From Riptortus pedestris (Eukaryota > Arthropoda > Insecta > Hemiptera > Alydidae): a DNA stretch of 64,000 nucleotides. The DNA is taken from contig CM032232.1 in NCBI GenBank assembly GCA_019009955.1, forward strand, positions 143,237,501 through 143,301,500. The letters are read 5' to 3'. A model generated the notes under the pieces. That model searched no databases. It worked only from the letters and a program-made list of their open reading frames with translations, and was not told the DNA's origin. This document shows, piece after piece, positions 10,774-22,914 of the stretch (position 1 is the stretch's first letter; each line of letters starts with the position of its first letter). Both the position numbers and the translations under genes were made by a program.

Positions 10774-11504
10774 CTGTTAACGCTCTAGCGGTCGCAATTC
10801 TTGTTTGATCTTTACCAAACTTGGAATTTAATCGTTTTATGTAAAAAGGAAGATCAAGTTCGTTAATGGCTGAAATCGGACCAGTGGGAGGGGGGGTTTA
10901 GAGGGGGGATTTTTGAAAATTCAAAATATCTCCGTTATTATGCGTCGGATCGAAAAATTGTATAGAATAAATCTTATTGCAAATTAAATTTACTATAAAT
11001 ATTGTTCTATACATTTATTCTGTATCTTGAATATTAACTGAGATATTTGCATTTGTATTCTGAGTGTGGTCACCATCAGGTTGTTTGGACTTTCCGCCGA
11101 GAGCTCTGGTGGCCGTTTCCATAACTATTCGTCCCTAGTGAATAGGTTTAGAGGTTAGGTTAACTGTTTTTTGGGGCTAGAAACTACTGGGTTATTACGC
11201 CCTAAATAATGTTTTAGGTTTAGAGGTTTCTTACTACTACAGTTGTTATTAGGCATATTTCCCTATTGTAAAACTTTACTATAAATATTGTTATATAAGT
11301 TTATTCTCTTATCTTATCTATTATCTTAAATATTAACCGAGATATTTGCATTTTTATTAAATCCTGGGCGGCTAACGGACGGTGTCTTTCCCGCCAAAAG
11401 CTAGTTCGGCCATTTCATTAACTGCTCGGCTCTCGTGAAATTTCTCTATTGTAAAACTTCACGTGGGAAATCTGCTTAGTTTACGCAGCCCCTGCTTGAC
11501 GGAC
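10584..11504 (+). mobile_element. H-family element with internal duplication
   Basis: Complete ends: AGCAGATTTCCC at 10584 and the 3' hairpin with GACGGAC at 11498-11504. TA tract at about 10709-10768. The block ACTATAAATATTG...ATTAACCGAGATATTTGCATT occurs twice (about 10990 and 11278), joined at ATTGTAAAACTTTACT. That explains its length of about 920 bp and suggests template switching or recombination between copies. Confidence 0.85.
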
Positions 11505-11719
11505 TTTGTTTTTTTTTGGAGTCTCCTAAATGTCAGATATAAATTTGTCGAAATATGCATGTATGTATAGCTAACAGAATATATCTTCCATGTAGAAACT
11601 AAAGAAAGAATTGAAAACATGAAAAATGTTTGTTTTCAGATTTCAAAAGAATAATCCTTCCTTCAGACTTCAGTCGCTGACAGTGCCCTATTGGACTTTC
11701 ATTGATGGAATATGTCTGA

Positions 11720-12427
11720 ACATAACATATTACTTTTATTGAAAGCAATTTACTAAAGCTAGTACTGTAATTTGTAATGGAACAGAATCAGCTCAATCAC
11801 TCAAATTGCAGTAATGAAAGAACAAAAGAAGGGGGGGGGGGTCAACAGAACGTATTTGAATATATCTCACAAAGTAAGATTTCAATGAAAACAATATTTG
11901 GTATTTAACCTTTTATTGAAGTCGTTCATAATACAGGAGCTTATTGTTAATATGACATGAGTAGAAGTGCGGGTTTGCAGAAGGCTCAAAACTGAAAAAT
12001 GCTAATATCTCGGTTAATGTTCAGGATAGAGAATACATGTATATAACACTATTTTAGTGTATATAATTTGCTATAAGATTGGTTTTATACAATTGTTCGA
12101 TCCAACGTATCTTAACTCAGATATCTCGATTTTTCGAAAATCCACCCCTCTAACCCCCTCCCCTCCCACTGTTCCGATTTCAGCCAATAACGCACTGATC
12201 TTTCTTTTTACATTAAACGATTAAGTATCAAGTTTGGTAACAGGATAGCAATAATTGCGACCGCTAGAGCGGTAACAGACAAATATAAATGTATATAAAT
12301 ATACAATTTTGAACGGACCTCACTTTCGTCATCTCCTAGGTAGGATCGATGGACATTTGAAGTAAAATTTTGAAAATCACGTCATGAGTACGATCTCAAT
12401 AGGATTTCCCTTTACTGAAATCTGTTA
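11720..12427 (-). repeat. H-family long-form copy, minus strand, 3' end lost
   Basis: Contains long-form blocks (AGTACTGTAATTTG, AGAAGGGGGGGGGGG, CAATATTTGGTATTTAA, TTAATATGACATGAG), then the common middle and 5' part, ending GATTTCCCTTTACTGAAATCTG at 12427. The TA tract is reduced to interrupted AT at about 12285-12305. No terminal 3' hairpin was found on the low-coordinate side. Confidence 0.8.
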
Positions 12428-13274
12428 AAAACAAAGGCGGATGAAAAATATTTTAAAAATATGGCATTTCAAAAATCTGATTGTAGTAAAGTAACTTAAA
12501 ACCCACAAAACCATCATTAGAAACTTTTATTTATATCTAATTGCTTATTAACAATATTCGCTCAGAAATATCAAAACTTTGTTTTTTGAAGATGTGATTT
12601 TACCCCTCCAAATTTTAGTTCCGCTCGAACAAAAAATGATTTTGTGTTACGGATAACACGCACACAAAGTTTCATAATTTTTTGAATATTCGGGTTCCCA
12701 AACCTCCATGTAAGTGATGTATGTATTAGTAAAAGTAATTATTATCTCTATACCAAAAGTTCGGTAATTTACGAAATTAAATCTTCACGTTGCATAATAA
12801 TATTTAAAAAACTTTGATGGCCTAAATAAAAGCTGAGTTTAAAAATATGGTGTCTGTTTGTATAAAATATAGAAACATTTCCTCAATATTTTATTCAACT
12901 TCTTCATTTGCAAGAGAGCCGGAGTAGTGATGCTTCACAAACCCTTCTTTGCTTTATTTATGAATTTCCCTAAATATTAAATATCAAGTTTTCTCCAGTG
13001 AATATGAAGTGTTTTCCTTTTTGTTTCTTTTTTCAAGATGTTTATCTTGTATAATGGATGAACCAGACCGACCATTGTTCTAAGTAATAGAGCCATAATA
13101 CAGGGAGAATTTTTACTCGTCCTAAACGGAAAATTACTTTTCCCTCTCATAAAGTAAATTATTTTGTCTTGAAATTTTTAGTAAACATTATGCTTTCAGT
13201 ACCGAATTTGATCAATCAAGTGAATACATTAAATTGCTTTGGGCTGCAAACAGAATTGATTAAAATGGAAAAAT
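12428..13274. other. Unassigned AT-rich stretch
   Basis: Nothing coding was recognised. AGTTTCATAATTTTTTGAA near 12680 resembles the AGTTTCATAAAATTCGG motif of the G-family (17080) but is too short to assign. Confidence 0.3.
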
Positions 13275-13309
13275 GGGGAGAGGGGAAGAGAGAGGAGAGA
13301 GGGGGAGGG

Positions 13310-13378
<69 letters not shown>
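13275..13378. repeat. (GA)n microsatellite
   Basis: GGGGAGAGGGGAAG-type lead-in, then about 65 bp of pure GA. Frames crossing it are low-complexity artefacts. Confidence 0.95.
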
Positions 13379-13380
<2 letters not shown>

Positions 13381-14939
13381 TATTTTATTGTCAAAGGGAC
13401 CAATGGGTTCCCTACTCATAACAGACAATTGACATGTTTGGAAAAAATATTAAATTATTTTAAAAAACTATTTATAAATTAAAATAAACTATAAACTAGA
13501 AATTAAAACATACATTACACGACAGACATAAGAAAAGTAAAAATAAAAATGAAAACTTGAATTATAAAAATGTTATCCTCCCCCCTATGTTGGTCGGTTA
13601 GAAAAAAACGAAAAAATTCCATGGCTCTTCGGAGTTGATGAAGGAACGCTTTTATTTATTTTTCTTAGGTAAGAGCATTCAGCTCTTTTCACATGGCAGC
13701 AAACATCCAGAGAAAAGATTTGGGCGTATATATTTGTTGGTTCTACAGACTGTGGTCTAGTTGGAAATTAATTTATCAGTCTTTTCCCACTATGGCACGA
13801 CGAATGACCAACTCCTGTGGTTCCCTCATAAAGATTTCTGGTGCAACATGGTCCAAAATTCCGGGTATCAACTTCTTTTGGCACACAAGTCAAAATAAAT
13901 ATATTATATTAAAAGACGTCTGAAATGACATCTTAGAAGTGAAACGTCCAAGAGCTTGCAATGGCCACGCAAGGTAATGAATGTGGGCTCATCTCTCTTA
14001 AGCAATTGGATATATACCTCTTAACCGTGCTGAATCATATGCTCTTCTGTATCTGAATTTAAATGTCCGTGGTCTGTAGATGTGATGTCTATTATATAAA
14101 ACTGAAATTCCGCAATGAGCCACATTAATGATGCCCTGATATCAGGCTAAGGAACACATGAGAGCAGGCTCAGAGTTTCTATGCAACACTGGGTAAGGAG
14201 CACAATCCACCAGAATAAAATTAATTCATAGTGACGTTCTGTTGGACCATGGTGGAGGCCTATTGGAATAAAACTTGAAAAAAGCCATACATAAAGTGCA
14301 ATGTAAGTAAATGTGCAGACTGACACAAACGCGTCCTCTCATGTCCATGCACGTACTTGTCTCTCTCTGTGCCGCCCTCTCCTAGCGGCTTGTGAAGAAC
14401 GATTTCCCCCCTTGCATGCCTCCAGTGCATTCGGCAGGGTTTAGCCTTGTAAATCAAGTCCTATAGGATCGCCCTACGCTCTGACCGGTAATTTGTGCTT
14501 ATAGATATCATTTTTAATGTGTTAAATAGTAATTATATAATTTGTTTAACATTTTAATTGTAATTGTTGTTTTTTGAATATATGGTGTTATTATTGGTAA
14601 AAAAAATTGGTATAAATGTAATATAGACTGTTTTGTTATATGGACCAACTAATGTAAAAAACAATTTTTAATGAAACTGATTTTTAGACGTCCTTAATAA
14701 TTATGGTGTTATACAAAGTTGTTTTGTAGCTCTGAGGATGGGGATTTAGTCCCCGAAAGTGCTCAGACGTTTTATAAGAAATAAAATTGTGAGGAGCCCA
14801 TAAAAAAAAGTTTTTTGTGATTAACGCATGGATCATCACCCTTACCACCAGCTAAAAATAAATATGAAATTTTGTGATTAACATGTCATCAAACCCTTAC
14901 CACCAAACCACCACTACAAATAAAAGTATGATATATGAT
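13379..14939. other. Unassigned stretch, probable old retroelement tail near 14.7 kb
   Basis: No gene could be supported; open frames at 13693-13923 (+) and 14260-14457 (-) show no domain. Near 14742 the sequence CTGAGGATGGGG, a short loop, TCCCCGAAAGTG and CTCAG forms two nested stems; it is followed within 25 bp by AATAAA and an A-run at about 14800, as at the end of a polyadenylated insertion. Similar hairpins occur at 25009, 28205 and 58710. Confidence 0.4.
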
Positions 14940-15241
14940 ATATATATATTAAATATAGTATATAATATATTTATATATATTTATTATATATTATTATATA
15001 TATCGGTACATTCCAAGTTTATTTTCTGATATTTATTATTAACTCTGCTTCCGTTTAATATATTGATGTCTTTTTATTTACTGAACAAACGGCTAAAGGA
15101 CAAATATGAAATTTACGGTTTACAAATCCGAGACTTACAAAAGAAGTATTTTTTAATTGTGGTAATATGACGTACTTAAAACAGCTGTCGACCCCCCCCC
15201 GTTCGGTCATTGTGCCGCATCAATAGTATATATCAATATAT

Positions 15242-15272
<31 letters not shown>
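14937..15272. repeat. TA-rich tracts
   Basis: Interrupted TA repeats at 14937-15002 and 15228-15272, separated by unassigned AT-rich sequence with a C9 run. Unlike most TA tracts here they are not flanked by recognisable H-family sequence. Confidence 0.8.
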
Positions 15273-16178
15273 CAAATAATAAACCACAACACATATACAT
15301 GCATGTGTTGTGGCCATCATTTAAAGTAAGAAGTTCATGCATTTCAGAAGACTCAAATTCCCCTTTGTCCTCCCCTCAGCTTGAAAAAACAAGCCTAAAC
15401 ACATAACCCCGAAACGTAACGAACCAACTTTAAACGAAAGGTTTTTATTACGGTTAATATTTATAAAGGAAAGAAAGAATTCCACAATTCCGGTGCTAGC
15501 TGTTTCGCTGATTGCTCGGACTTTAAGACTTCTCAGAACCGTTTCTAAAACTCAATTCCGCTGTAATGATGTTCGAAAAATGTATGAATTTTCATCGGGG
15601 CAATTTAAGCCGTTTATAATTGGAGTTTCCCGGAAAATCTCTTCGTTGAGAGTTTCCGTCGGGATGACTTCAAATACAACGTTTAAGTTGAAATAAATTA
15701 ACTTTCACATACATATATAATTACTTTATAATTGCTATATTAATTAAGAAGGATATAAATAATGTTAGGCGGAGGTTATTCTTTGTTTCCTTAAAAGAAT
15801 TTCGGTTGTCTCTTTACCGGGGAAATATTTTCCAACAGGTAAAAATGGATCTCAATATTCTCCTGATAGTAACCCTATGAGGAGTTATTTATTTGAATAC
15901 ATGTCCCACTGCCACATGGCACATTTCATGTATGATTATGTTCCAATACATTTTAATTTTACAATATTTACACGTTAATCGACCATATAATCAAATATAA
16001 TAAAATAAAATGCAATTAAATAATAAAAAATTAAATGAAAAGTAAATAATAAGAATAAAATATTGAAATTAGTAAGATAACTAAAAATAAAAACAAACAA
16101 CTTAAATAATGGTAAACTCAACCGATGTTTGTTAATTTGTGAGCCTATGTAAGATAAACTGAATTATTTTGTATTGAA

Positions 16179-16180
<2 letters not shown>
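15273..16180. other. Unassigned AT-rich stretch
   Basis: No gene seen. The open frame 15493-15696 (67 codons) has no recognisable motif. The last 250 bp are almost entirely A and T. Confidence 0.3.
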
Positions 16181-16210
<30 letters not shown>

Positions 16211-16211
<1 letters not shown>

Positions 16212-17251
16212 CTAGCTGAGATACCCGGCTTCGCCCGGGAATTGATTTGAGGCTGAATGGTGATGGTTTTTTTTTTGGCAAGGCTTTACTTTGCGCAATA
16301 TTTTGACATTTACCCGTCCCAGTGTTTAGGGTTAATACCCGTTGTTGGCATTTGTTAATAATAAAATTATTTTTTTTATGTAAGTCTTCACTGTCCTCCA
16401 AATTGTCATATTTCCCGTCTCCTGTGCATTATGCATAGATTTCAGTTATTAAGGACAAAATATTAACATAGTTTTGAATTAATTTTTCCAGGTGAGGAAC
16501 CTCATAGTTAAAATTGGAATGAATTGTTGAGCATATCAATATTTCTACGCAAATTACTTTCTCCACACATTGTTCCTGAAGAAATGTATAAAACAAAAGT
16601 TAATCTAAATAAGAAAGTAAACAACATTTGTTATTTTCCGTATATTTGCCGAAAAACGAATATAAAACGAAATACCACTATTTTTTAAATTCAGGCCTCC
16701 CCTACAACCGCCACTCCTGCCCGTCCCTAGATATTTTGGCATGGCTTATTATAATGAATTGTTAGTGCTAATACACATAGCGAGTTTTATTTATTTCGGT
16801 TGGGTCTTTTGCCCCAAATAAAATTGTTCACTTCTGCTATAGGAATTAGCGTATATCTCGCTTATAATTCGGTATACGAAAAAAAGTGTATATGAAAAGT
16901 TACTCTAAATAACAAAATAAAGAACTTTTGTTATGGTCATATTTGCCGAAAAACCAATAGTAAACGAAATATCGCTATTTTTAATTTCAGGCCTCTCTTA
17001 TAACCCCTACTCCTGTTCTTCTCAGAGAATATTAATGTAGCCTAAAGTCTAAGTTGAATTAGTGACTAATATACATACCAAGTTTCATAAAATTCGGTTC
17101 AGCCGTTTATGCGTGAAAAGGTAACAAACAAATAAAGAAACAAACAAACAGACAAGAAAGAAACAAAATGAAGTTATGTAGTCTATGACATGTGAAACGA
17201 AAAGTTATCGTGAAATTTCGCGAAAACAATCAATGTACAGACAGAGGTTAC

Positions 17252-17255
<4 letters not shown>
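16211..17255 (+). repeat. G-family repeat, copy A
   Basis: Begins immediately after a TA tract with ACTAGCTGAGATACCCGG and the GC-rich CCCGGCTTCGCCCGGG motif. It ends, just before the next TA tract, with the blocks CATACCAAGTTTCATAAA, TTCGGTTCAGCCGTTTATG, GTAACAAACAAA and TTACAATT. No protein frame. Related to the copy at 17308-18570 but shorter. Confidence 0.85.

Positions 17256-17307
<52 letters not shown>
17256..17307. repeat. (TA)n microsatellite between G-family copies
   Basis: Pure TA repeat joining the end of copy A to the start of copy B; similar tracts bound copy A on the left (16181-16210) and copy B on the right (18571-18632). Confidence 0.95.
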
Positions 17308-17309
<2 letters not shown>

Positions 17310-18565
17310 TAGCTCAGATACCCGGCTTCGCTCGGGAATTCATTTGAGGCTGAATGGTGATGGTGGATTTTTTTGGCAAGGCTTTACTTTGCACAATATT
17401 TTGACATTTACCCGTCCCAGTGTTTAGTTTAAATACCCGTCGTTTCTGTGGATTTTTTAATAATAAAATTATTTTTTTATGTAAGACTTTACTGTTCTCC
17501 ATATTGTCATATTTCCCGTTTCCTGTGCATTATGCATAGATTTGAATTATTAAGCACTAAATATTAACATACATTTGAATTAATTTTTCCCGGTGAGGTA
17601 CCTTGTAGTTCCAAAGAATTGTTGAGCAAATTTCACTAAATAATAAAATAAATAACTTTGTTATGTGCATATTTGCCGAAACCCCAATAGGAGACGAAAT
17701 ATCACTATTTTTAATTTCAGGGCCCCTTATAACCCCCACTCCTGCCCGTCCCTAGAAATGTTAGTATGGCTTATTATAAGGAAGACGTTAGTGCTAATTC
17801 ACATACCGAGTTTGGTTTAGTTCGGTTGAGTCTTTTGTGCCAAATAAAATTGTTGACTTCTGCTAACACTTTTTGGCGTATAACGCCTTTATAATTAGGT
17901 ATACGACAAAAGTGTATATGACAAAAGTTTCTCTAAATAACAATATAAACAACTTTTGTTATGTGCATATTTACCAAAACCCCAATAGGAAACGAAATAT
18001 TACTATTTTTAATTTCAGGCCTCCCTAATAACCCCCACTCCTGCCCGTCCCTAGAAATGTTAGAATGGCTTATTATAAGGAAGACATTAGTGCTAATTCA
18101 CATACCGAGTTTGGTTTAGTTCGGTTGAGTCTTTTGTGCCAAATAAAATTGTTGACTTCTGCTATCACTTTTTGGCGTATAACGCCTTTATACTTAGGTA
18201 TACGACAAAAGTGTATATAACAAAAGTTACTCTAAATAACAAATTAAACAACTTTTGTTATGTGCATATTTGCCGAAAAACCAATAAAAAACGAAATATT
18301 GCTATTTTGAATATCGGGCATCATATATAACCCCCACTCCTGTTCGTCTCAGAGAATATTAATATAGCCTAAAGTCTAAGTTGGGTTAGTAGTAATATAC
18401 ATACCAAGTTTCATAAAATTCGGTTCAGCCGTTTATGCGTGAAAAGGTAACAAACAAACAAACATACACGAAAGAAACAAAATGCAGTTATGGTGTCTAT
18501 GACATGTGAAACGAAAAGTTATCGTGAAATTTCGCGAAAAAAATCAATGTACAGACAGAGGTTAC

Positions 18566-18570
<5 letters not shown>
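17308..18570 (+). repeat. G-family repeat, copy B, with 299-bp internal tandem repeat
   Basis: Same ends as copy A (ACTAGCTCAGATACCCGG at 17308; TTCAGCCGTTTATGCG and TTACAATTT at 18570), in direct orientation and separated from it only by a TA tract (17256-17307). The segment starting TTATGTGCATATTT recurs at 17661, 17959 and 18258, giving a period of 298-299 bp and about 2.5 units, which accounts for its extra length. Confidence 0.88.
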
Positions 18571-18632
<62 letters not shown>

Positions 18633-18639
<7 letters not shown>

Positions 18640-19109
18640 TTGTCTGTTAACACTCTAGCGGAGGCGATTTTTGTTTGATCGGTACCAAGCTCGATATTTA
18701 ATCGATTTATGTAAAAAGAAAGTTCAAGTTCTTTAATAGCTGAAATCGGACCAGAGGGAGGGGGGTTTAGAGGGGGGATTTTTGAAAATTCAAATTATCT
18801 CCGTTATTGTGAGTCGGATCGAGAAATTGTATAGAATGAATTTTATTGAAAATTAAATTTACTATAAATATTGTTATATATATTTATTCTCTATCTTGAA
18901 TATTAACTGAGATATTTGCATTTGTATTCTGCATGTGCTCGGCAGCAGTGGGCTATGCGAGAGCTCTGGCGGCCGTTGCCGTAACTATTCGTCCCTCGTG
19001 CATAGGTTCAGAGATTCCACACTACTGCCGTTGTTATTACGCAGATTTCTCTATTGTAATACTTCGCGTGGGAAATCTGCTTAGTTTACGCAGCCCCTCC
19101 GTGACGGAC
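18633..19109 (+). repeat. H-family right half after TA tract
   Basis: From TTTGTCTGTTAACACTC (18638) through the standard middle to the 3' hairpin and GACGGAC (19103-19109). The variant downstream block has GAGAGCTCTGGCGGCCG. The left half (AGCAGATTTCCC to the TA tract) is absent; the position before the TA tract is taken by the G-family pair. Confidence 0.85.
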
Positions 19110-19344
19110 TTTTTATTTTCAACCTTAAGTAAACACCCTCTCCTACTCATGTCATACTATTAATAAGCTGTTATATCATAGTCCACTTTATTGTAAACTT
19201 AAATATCTAATATTGTTTTCAAGAGACCTTTATTATGCCAGGTGCATGGCCATTTGTTGTTTGTCGAAGTCATTATTTAACATTTTACCACCTTACACGA
19301 TATTTAACCTTTTCTATAAACACTAAAGATTATATTTGTTGTTG

Positions 19345-19450
19345 GCTGGTATCGGACAAATAATTAGTGGGGGTTTAGATGAGAAGATTCGAAAATTCAA
19401 AATATATCCGCTATTATGAGTTGGATCGTAATGTTATACTACCAATCTTG
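19345..19450 (+). repeat. H-family fragment
   Basis: Short match: CTGGTATCGGACAAATAATTAG, GGGGGTTTAG, GAAAATTCAAAATATATCCG, GAGTTGGATCG. Ends cannot be defined. Confidence 0.55.
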
Positions 19451-20039
19451 TTAACACGTTGTGAGCGGGACCCCAAATTCAAATTCCATGCTAGTGGCGC
19501 AAAAAAAAATGTTTTTGTTTTCTTCATATTTTATTTCATTGAGAGATTTTATTTATCGGAAAAATAGAAAAAATAAAACTCTGGCTATTATTTTCGAAGA
19601 AAATAATTTAAAGTGAATTAATTTAAAATACTTACGTGAAATCTAAGAAATCCAAAACACGAACTTTTTTGTATTGAAAAAATTGTAAGCTCAAGGCGCA
19701 ACTCTGTAATGAATTCCATGAAGAAACGAAGTAGAAGCTAAGTGGTGGGGGCTAGTAAAAGGGCTCCAAGATGAGTAAAAGTGCGTAGGAAGGTTGCCCA
19801 CCGGTGGGCAATGCGCCTGGGGGGAAAGTACTATTTCCCCGCCGGCGGCCACCTTAGGACTCGACGTGTTAAGCTGTTGATGCTTCTACATTTGTTGTTC
19901 CATGCCTTTTTTTGTAACTCAAATATTAAGCAAGTAATTCGTAGTTTCTGGTTTACAGTCTGAACGTAATAAACGCATTATAGAGGAAAACATGTCTACT
20001 GTGTACATCCAGATTAGACCCAACCTTATCTTCAGTTCG

Positions 20040-20211
20040 ACATAAAACGTTTAAATATCGAGTTTGGTCACGATCAAACAAAAATTGCAACCACTGGATC
20101 CTTAAAAAATCGTCGTCTCTTATGTAGGATCGATGGACATTTGAGGATGTTTTCAAAAATCGCGTCTTTAGTACAACCTCAATAGCTGATTTACCTCAAA
20201 TAAAATCTGCT
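20040..20211 (-). repeat. H-family 5' part, minus strand, no TA tract
   Basis: TAAATATCGAGTTTGGTCACG, GATCAAACAAAAATTGCAACC, then directly ATCGATGGACATTTGAGGA and AACCTCAATAGCTGATTT...AAATCTGCT. The TA tract and its flanks are deleted (ACCACTGGATCCTTAAAAA junction). Confidence 0.75.
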
Positions 20212-20908
20212 AAAGAAATTACATCAGGGAGTTCTAGATACTGCCAGAATCGTGAGAAATTCTTTTAAGTTAATGTCACCATACGCCCTCCTCATTGGTT
20301 AACCCACCCCCCCCCCAATGTTGGATTATTTCCCCTTGCAGTCATCTTAGAAATGAAAGATCATAAATAATAGCTTGTAATAAAAATTTATAATAAAATT
20401 CAAAAATTAACTTGGTTGATGATTTATCGCTCCTCCAACCCAATGGATGTCTTAAAAAAAGTATAAACCACTTTACGTTTTTCTTAATGAATTAATTAAG
20501 AAGTAAATCTTCTATGGATGGGGAAGCTTCAGCTGGAGGTTATTTTAAAGTTGTTTTTTTTTTGGAGAGGGGTTGGTGGATAATTGGGGGATGTTCTGGC
20601 CTGGCTTGGGAAAGTCCAATTAAATTTTCCGGTCTTAAAGGTTATCTTGGTGGAGCAGTATTGGAGTCACGTTTTTCCACCCAACAAATAACTAACAGAA
20701 TAATAAATTAAAAAAAAAATTGTTCCTCTCAATTAGGAAAATTTACCTTAAGGGTCTGTTAAAATTTAAGATCATCTGCCCGGAATAACTAATCACGTGC
20801 TAATACTTATAAACACGTATGAAACGGCCCTTATCAGGACCATCCAAATTGATATTTCGAAAATATTTCTACCTAATGACATTATATGTGTCCAGAGATA
20901 TTTGCTAA
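20212..20908. other. Unassigned stretch
   Basis: No gene or known repeat. The open frame 20514-20711 has no motif. C-runs near 20310. Confidence 0.3.
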
Positions 20909-21250
20909 AACGTCCGTCACGCAGGGGCTGTGTAACTAAGCAGATTTCCTACGCGAAGGTTTACAATAGATACATCTGCGTACTGGTAATACTTAACACC
21001 ACTGTGAATATAAAGTGATTAAATACGAACGGTAATGAGAGATATTTCATTAAATCGTCAAGTTAATTATCTCTACAATGAAATCTTCTGAACTGTAAAC
21101 AAACCGGTCGGCGAACCTCGCAGAGCTGACTAAATATTTAAAAATGTTCTAGAAATGAAAAAATAAAAATTAATGAAATATAACATATTCATTTTATTAA
21201 CAACTGTTTACTATAGTTAGTGCTGCAAGTTATAATGAATTAGAATAATT
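20909..21250 (-). repeat. H-family long-form 3' part, minus strand (left arm of inverted pair)
   Basis: Begins with the complement of GGAC and the hairpin region (GTCCGTCACGCAGGGGCTG), then AAGCAGATTTCC and long-form blocks to TTATAATGAATTAGAATAATT. It faces the plus-strand arm at 21290-21642. Confidence 0.82.
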
Positions 21251-21289
21251 TTTATCTCTATCTTAGTATTATAAACATTTGAGTGATTG

Positions 21290-21642
21290 ACAAAAAAATT
21301 ATTCAGATTCATTATAAATTACATCAATAGCCATAGTAAATAGTTTTTAGTAAAATTAATATGTTATATTCAGATATATTTAAGTAATCGTTTCCTGCCT
21401 AGAATATTTCTATATCTATCTATTCAGCTCAGAGAGGTTGACTAACCTGTTTCATTACAAATCAGACACTTGCGTTTTAGAGGTTATTAAATGTAAATTG
21501 ACTGAATCTTTTATCATTATTATTTGTATTTATCCTCTTAATATTCACGATGGTGTCATGTGTTAGCAGTATGTAGGTTTATCTATTGTAGAACTTCATG
21601 CACGAAATCTCCTTATTTTAAGCTGGTCTTGCGTGGCGGACT
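21290..21642 (+). repeat. H-family long-form 3' part, plus strand (right arm of inverted pair)
   Basis: AAAATTATTCAGATTCATTA through AGTAAATAGTTTTTAGTAAA, ATATTCACGATGGTG and CGAAATCTCCTTATTTTAAG to TGGCGGACTT. The 3' hairpin is decayed. With the arm at 20909-21250 it forms an inverted repeat with about 340-bp arms and a 40-bp spacer. Confidence 0.8.
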
Positions 21643-22105
21643 TCTTATTTTCGCTTCATTCTCTCAAACACTTGTTGAACAAGTCCTATTATCTTCAGTA
21701 CTGGTGATTGAGGCTGGCTTGAATTCACGGAAGTGTTGGAAGTTTGATTGAAACGTCTTATGGCTTAAATTAGATCTACCTTTGGCTCTCGCAGGTGTTC
21801 TGAATCCAAATTTCCTCAGATCTTTTCTGTATAACGATTCGAATCTGTAAATTCCGTCAATCTCCTTTCTTCCTTTTTAAGATTCATGAATCATCCGTTG
21901 ATTGAGGTCACGACAGACACCTCCAATCCAACTTTTGCCGTATATAGATCATCTTCAATCAGATCTTTCCTTTTTGCCATTCCCTTTACTCAAGAAATTT
22001 GATTACATTATCACTTCCCTTTCAAATACTTTACACGTACTCCTTCACCAGCAGGTGGATATTCATACCCTCCTACATCTCATATTAGTATTAACTCATT
22101 ATTTT
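21643..22105. other. Unassigned stretch
   Basis: Pyrimidine-rich unique sequence around 21900-22060; a 78-codon frame there shows no motif. Nothing else seen. Confidence 0.3.
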
Positions 22106-22662
22106 AGCAGATTTCCCTTAAGGGAAATCAGCTATTGATGTCGTACTCATGACGGAATTTTCGAAATTTTTCTTCAAATGTCCACCGATCCTACATAGTA
22201 GATAACGAAAATGAGGTCCGTTCAAAACTGTATATATATTTCTGTTTACGCTCTAGCGGTCGCAATTTTTGTTTGATCGTTACCAAACTCCATATTTAAA
22301 CGTTTTATGCGAAAAGACAGATCAAGTTCATTAATGGCTGAAATTGGACAAGGGGGGTTTAGAGGGTGAATTTTCGAAAATTCGGAATATTACCATTACT
22401 ATACGTCGGATCAAAAAATTGTATAGAATCAATCTTATAACAAATTAAATTTACTATAAACAATGTTATATACATTTATTCTCTTGAATATTAACCGAGA
22501 TATTTGCATTTTTATTAAATCTGGGCAGATAAGGGATGAGTGAGTTTCCCGCCAAAAGCTAGGTCGGCCGTTTCCTTAACTGCTCGGCTCTCATGAAATT
22601 TCTCCATTGTATAACTTCACGTGGGAAATCTGCTTAGTTTACGCAGCCCCTGCGTGACGGAC
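22106..22662 (+). mobile_element. H-family element, short form, complete (reference copy)
   Basis: Shows the defining structure. AGCAGATTTCCC opens a 28-nt imperfect palindrome centred on CCCTTAAGGG. A block GTACTCATGACGG...CAAATGTCCACCGATCC and GAAAATGAGGTCCGTTC leads to a very short TA tract (22231-22240). TCTAGCGGTCGCAATTTTTG and GTTTAGAGGG follow. Near the 3' end come GTGGGAAATCTGCTTAG (12 nt inverted to the 5' end), the ACGCAG-CCC-CTGCGT hairpin and GACGGAC. It is preceded by TTTT and followed by TTTTTT, with no longer flanking duplication. It encodes nothing, so it must be mobilised in trans. Known Helentron-associated elements (HINEs) share subterminal inverted repeats, an internal microsatellite, a 3' hairpin and T/T insertion; assignment to that group is inference from structure. 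Confidence 0.88.
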
Positions 22663-22914
22663 TTTTTTCTTCATGAGTTAATCCATTCAATATTTTTTTA
22701 TTTATTTGGCGAAATATATGCCAAGATTCTAGTTGAATACGCAGGTTTTCAAAGGATGAAGCTGAATCTTCCAAAATTCTAAAACAGCTACTAAATGTTG
22801 GGGTTGTCATTTCTAAGCTGCTCCAAATACTTGAGGAAGCATATCCAACCATTAAGGAAACATACCAGAATATATCTCACTCAACAAAAACATCATTCAA
22901 GATTTAATGTTGTA
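22663..22914. other. Unassigned stretch between H-family copy and satellite
   Basis: No repeat or gene recognised; the 72-codon complement frame at 22634-22852 has no motif. Confidence 0.3.

Noticed and set aside
13693..13923. 76-codon open frame as a transposase remnant
   Set aside because: No conserved motif could be named; left as unassigned.
17185..18678. Open frames with Tyr-Ile repeats (also at 34590, 35880)
   Set aside because: They are translations of TA microsatellites.
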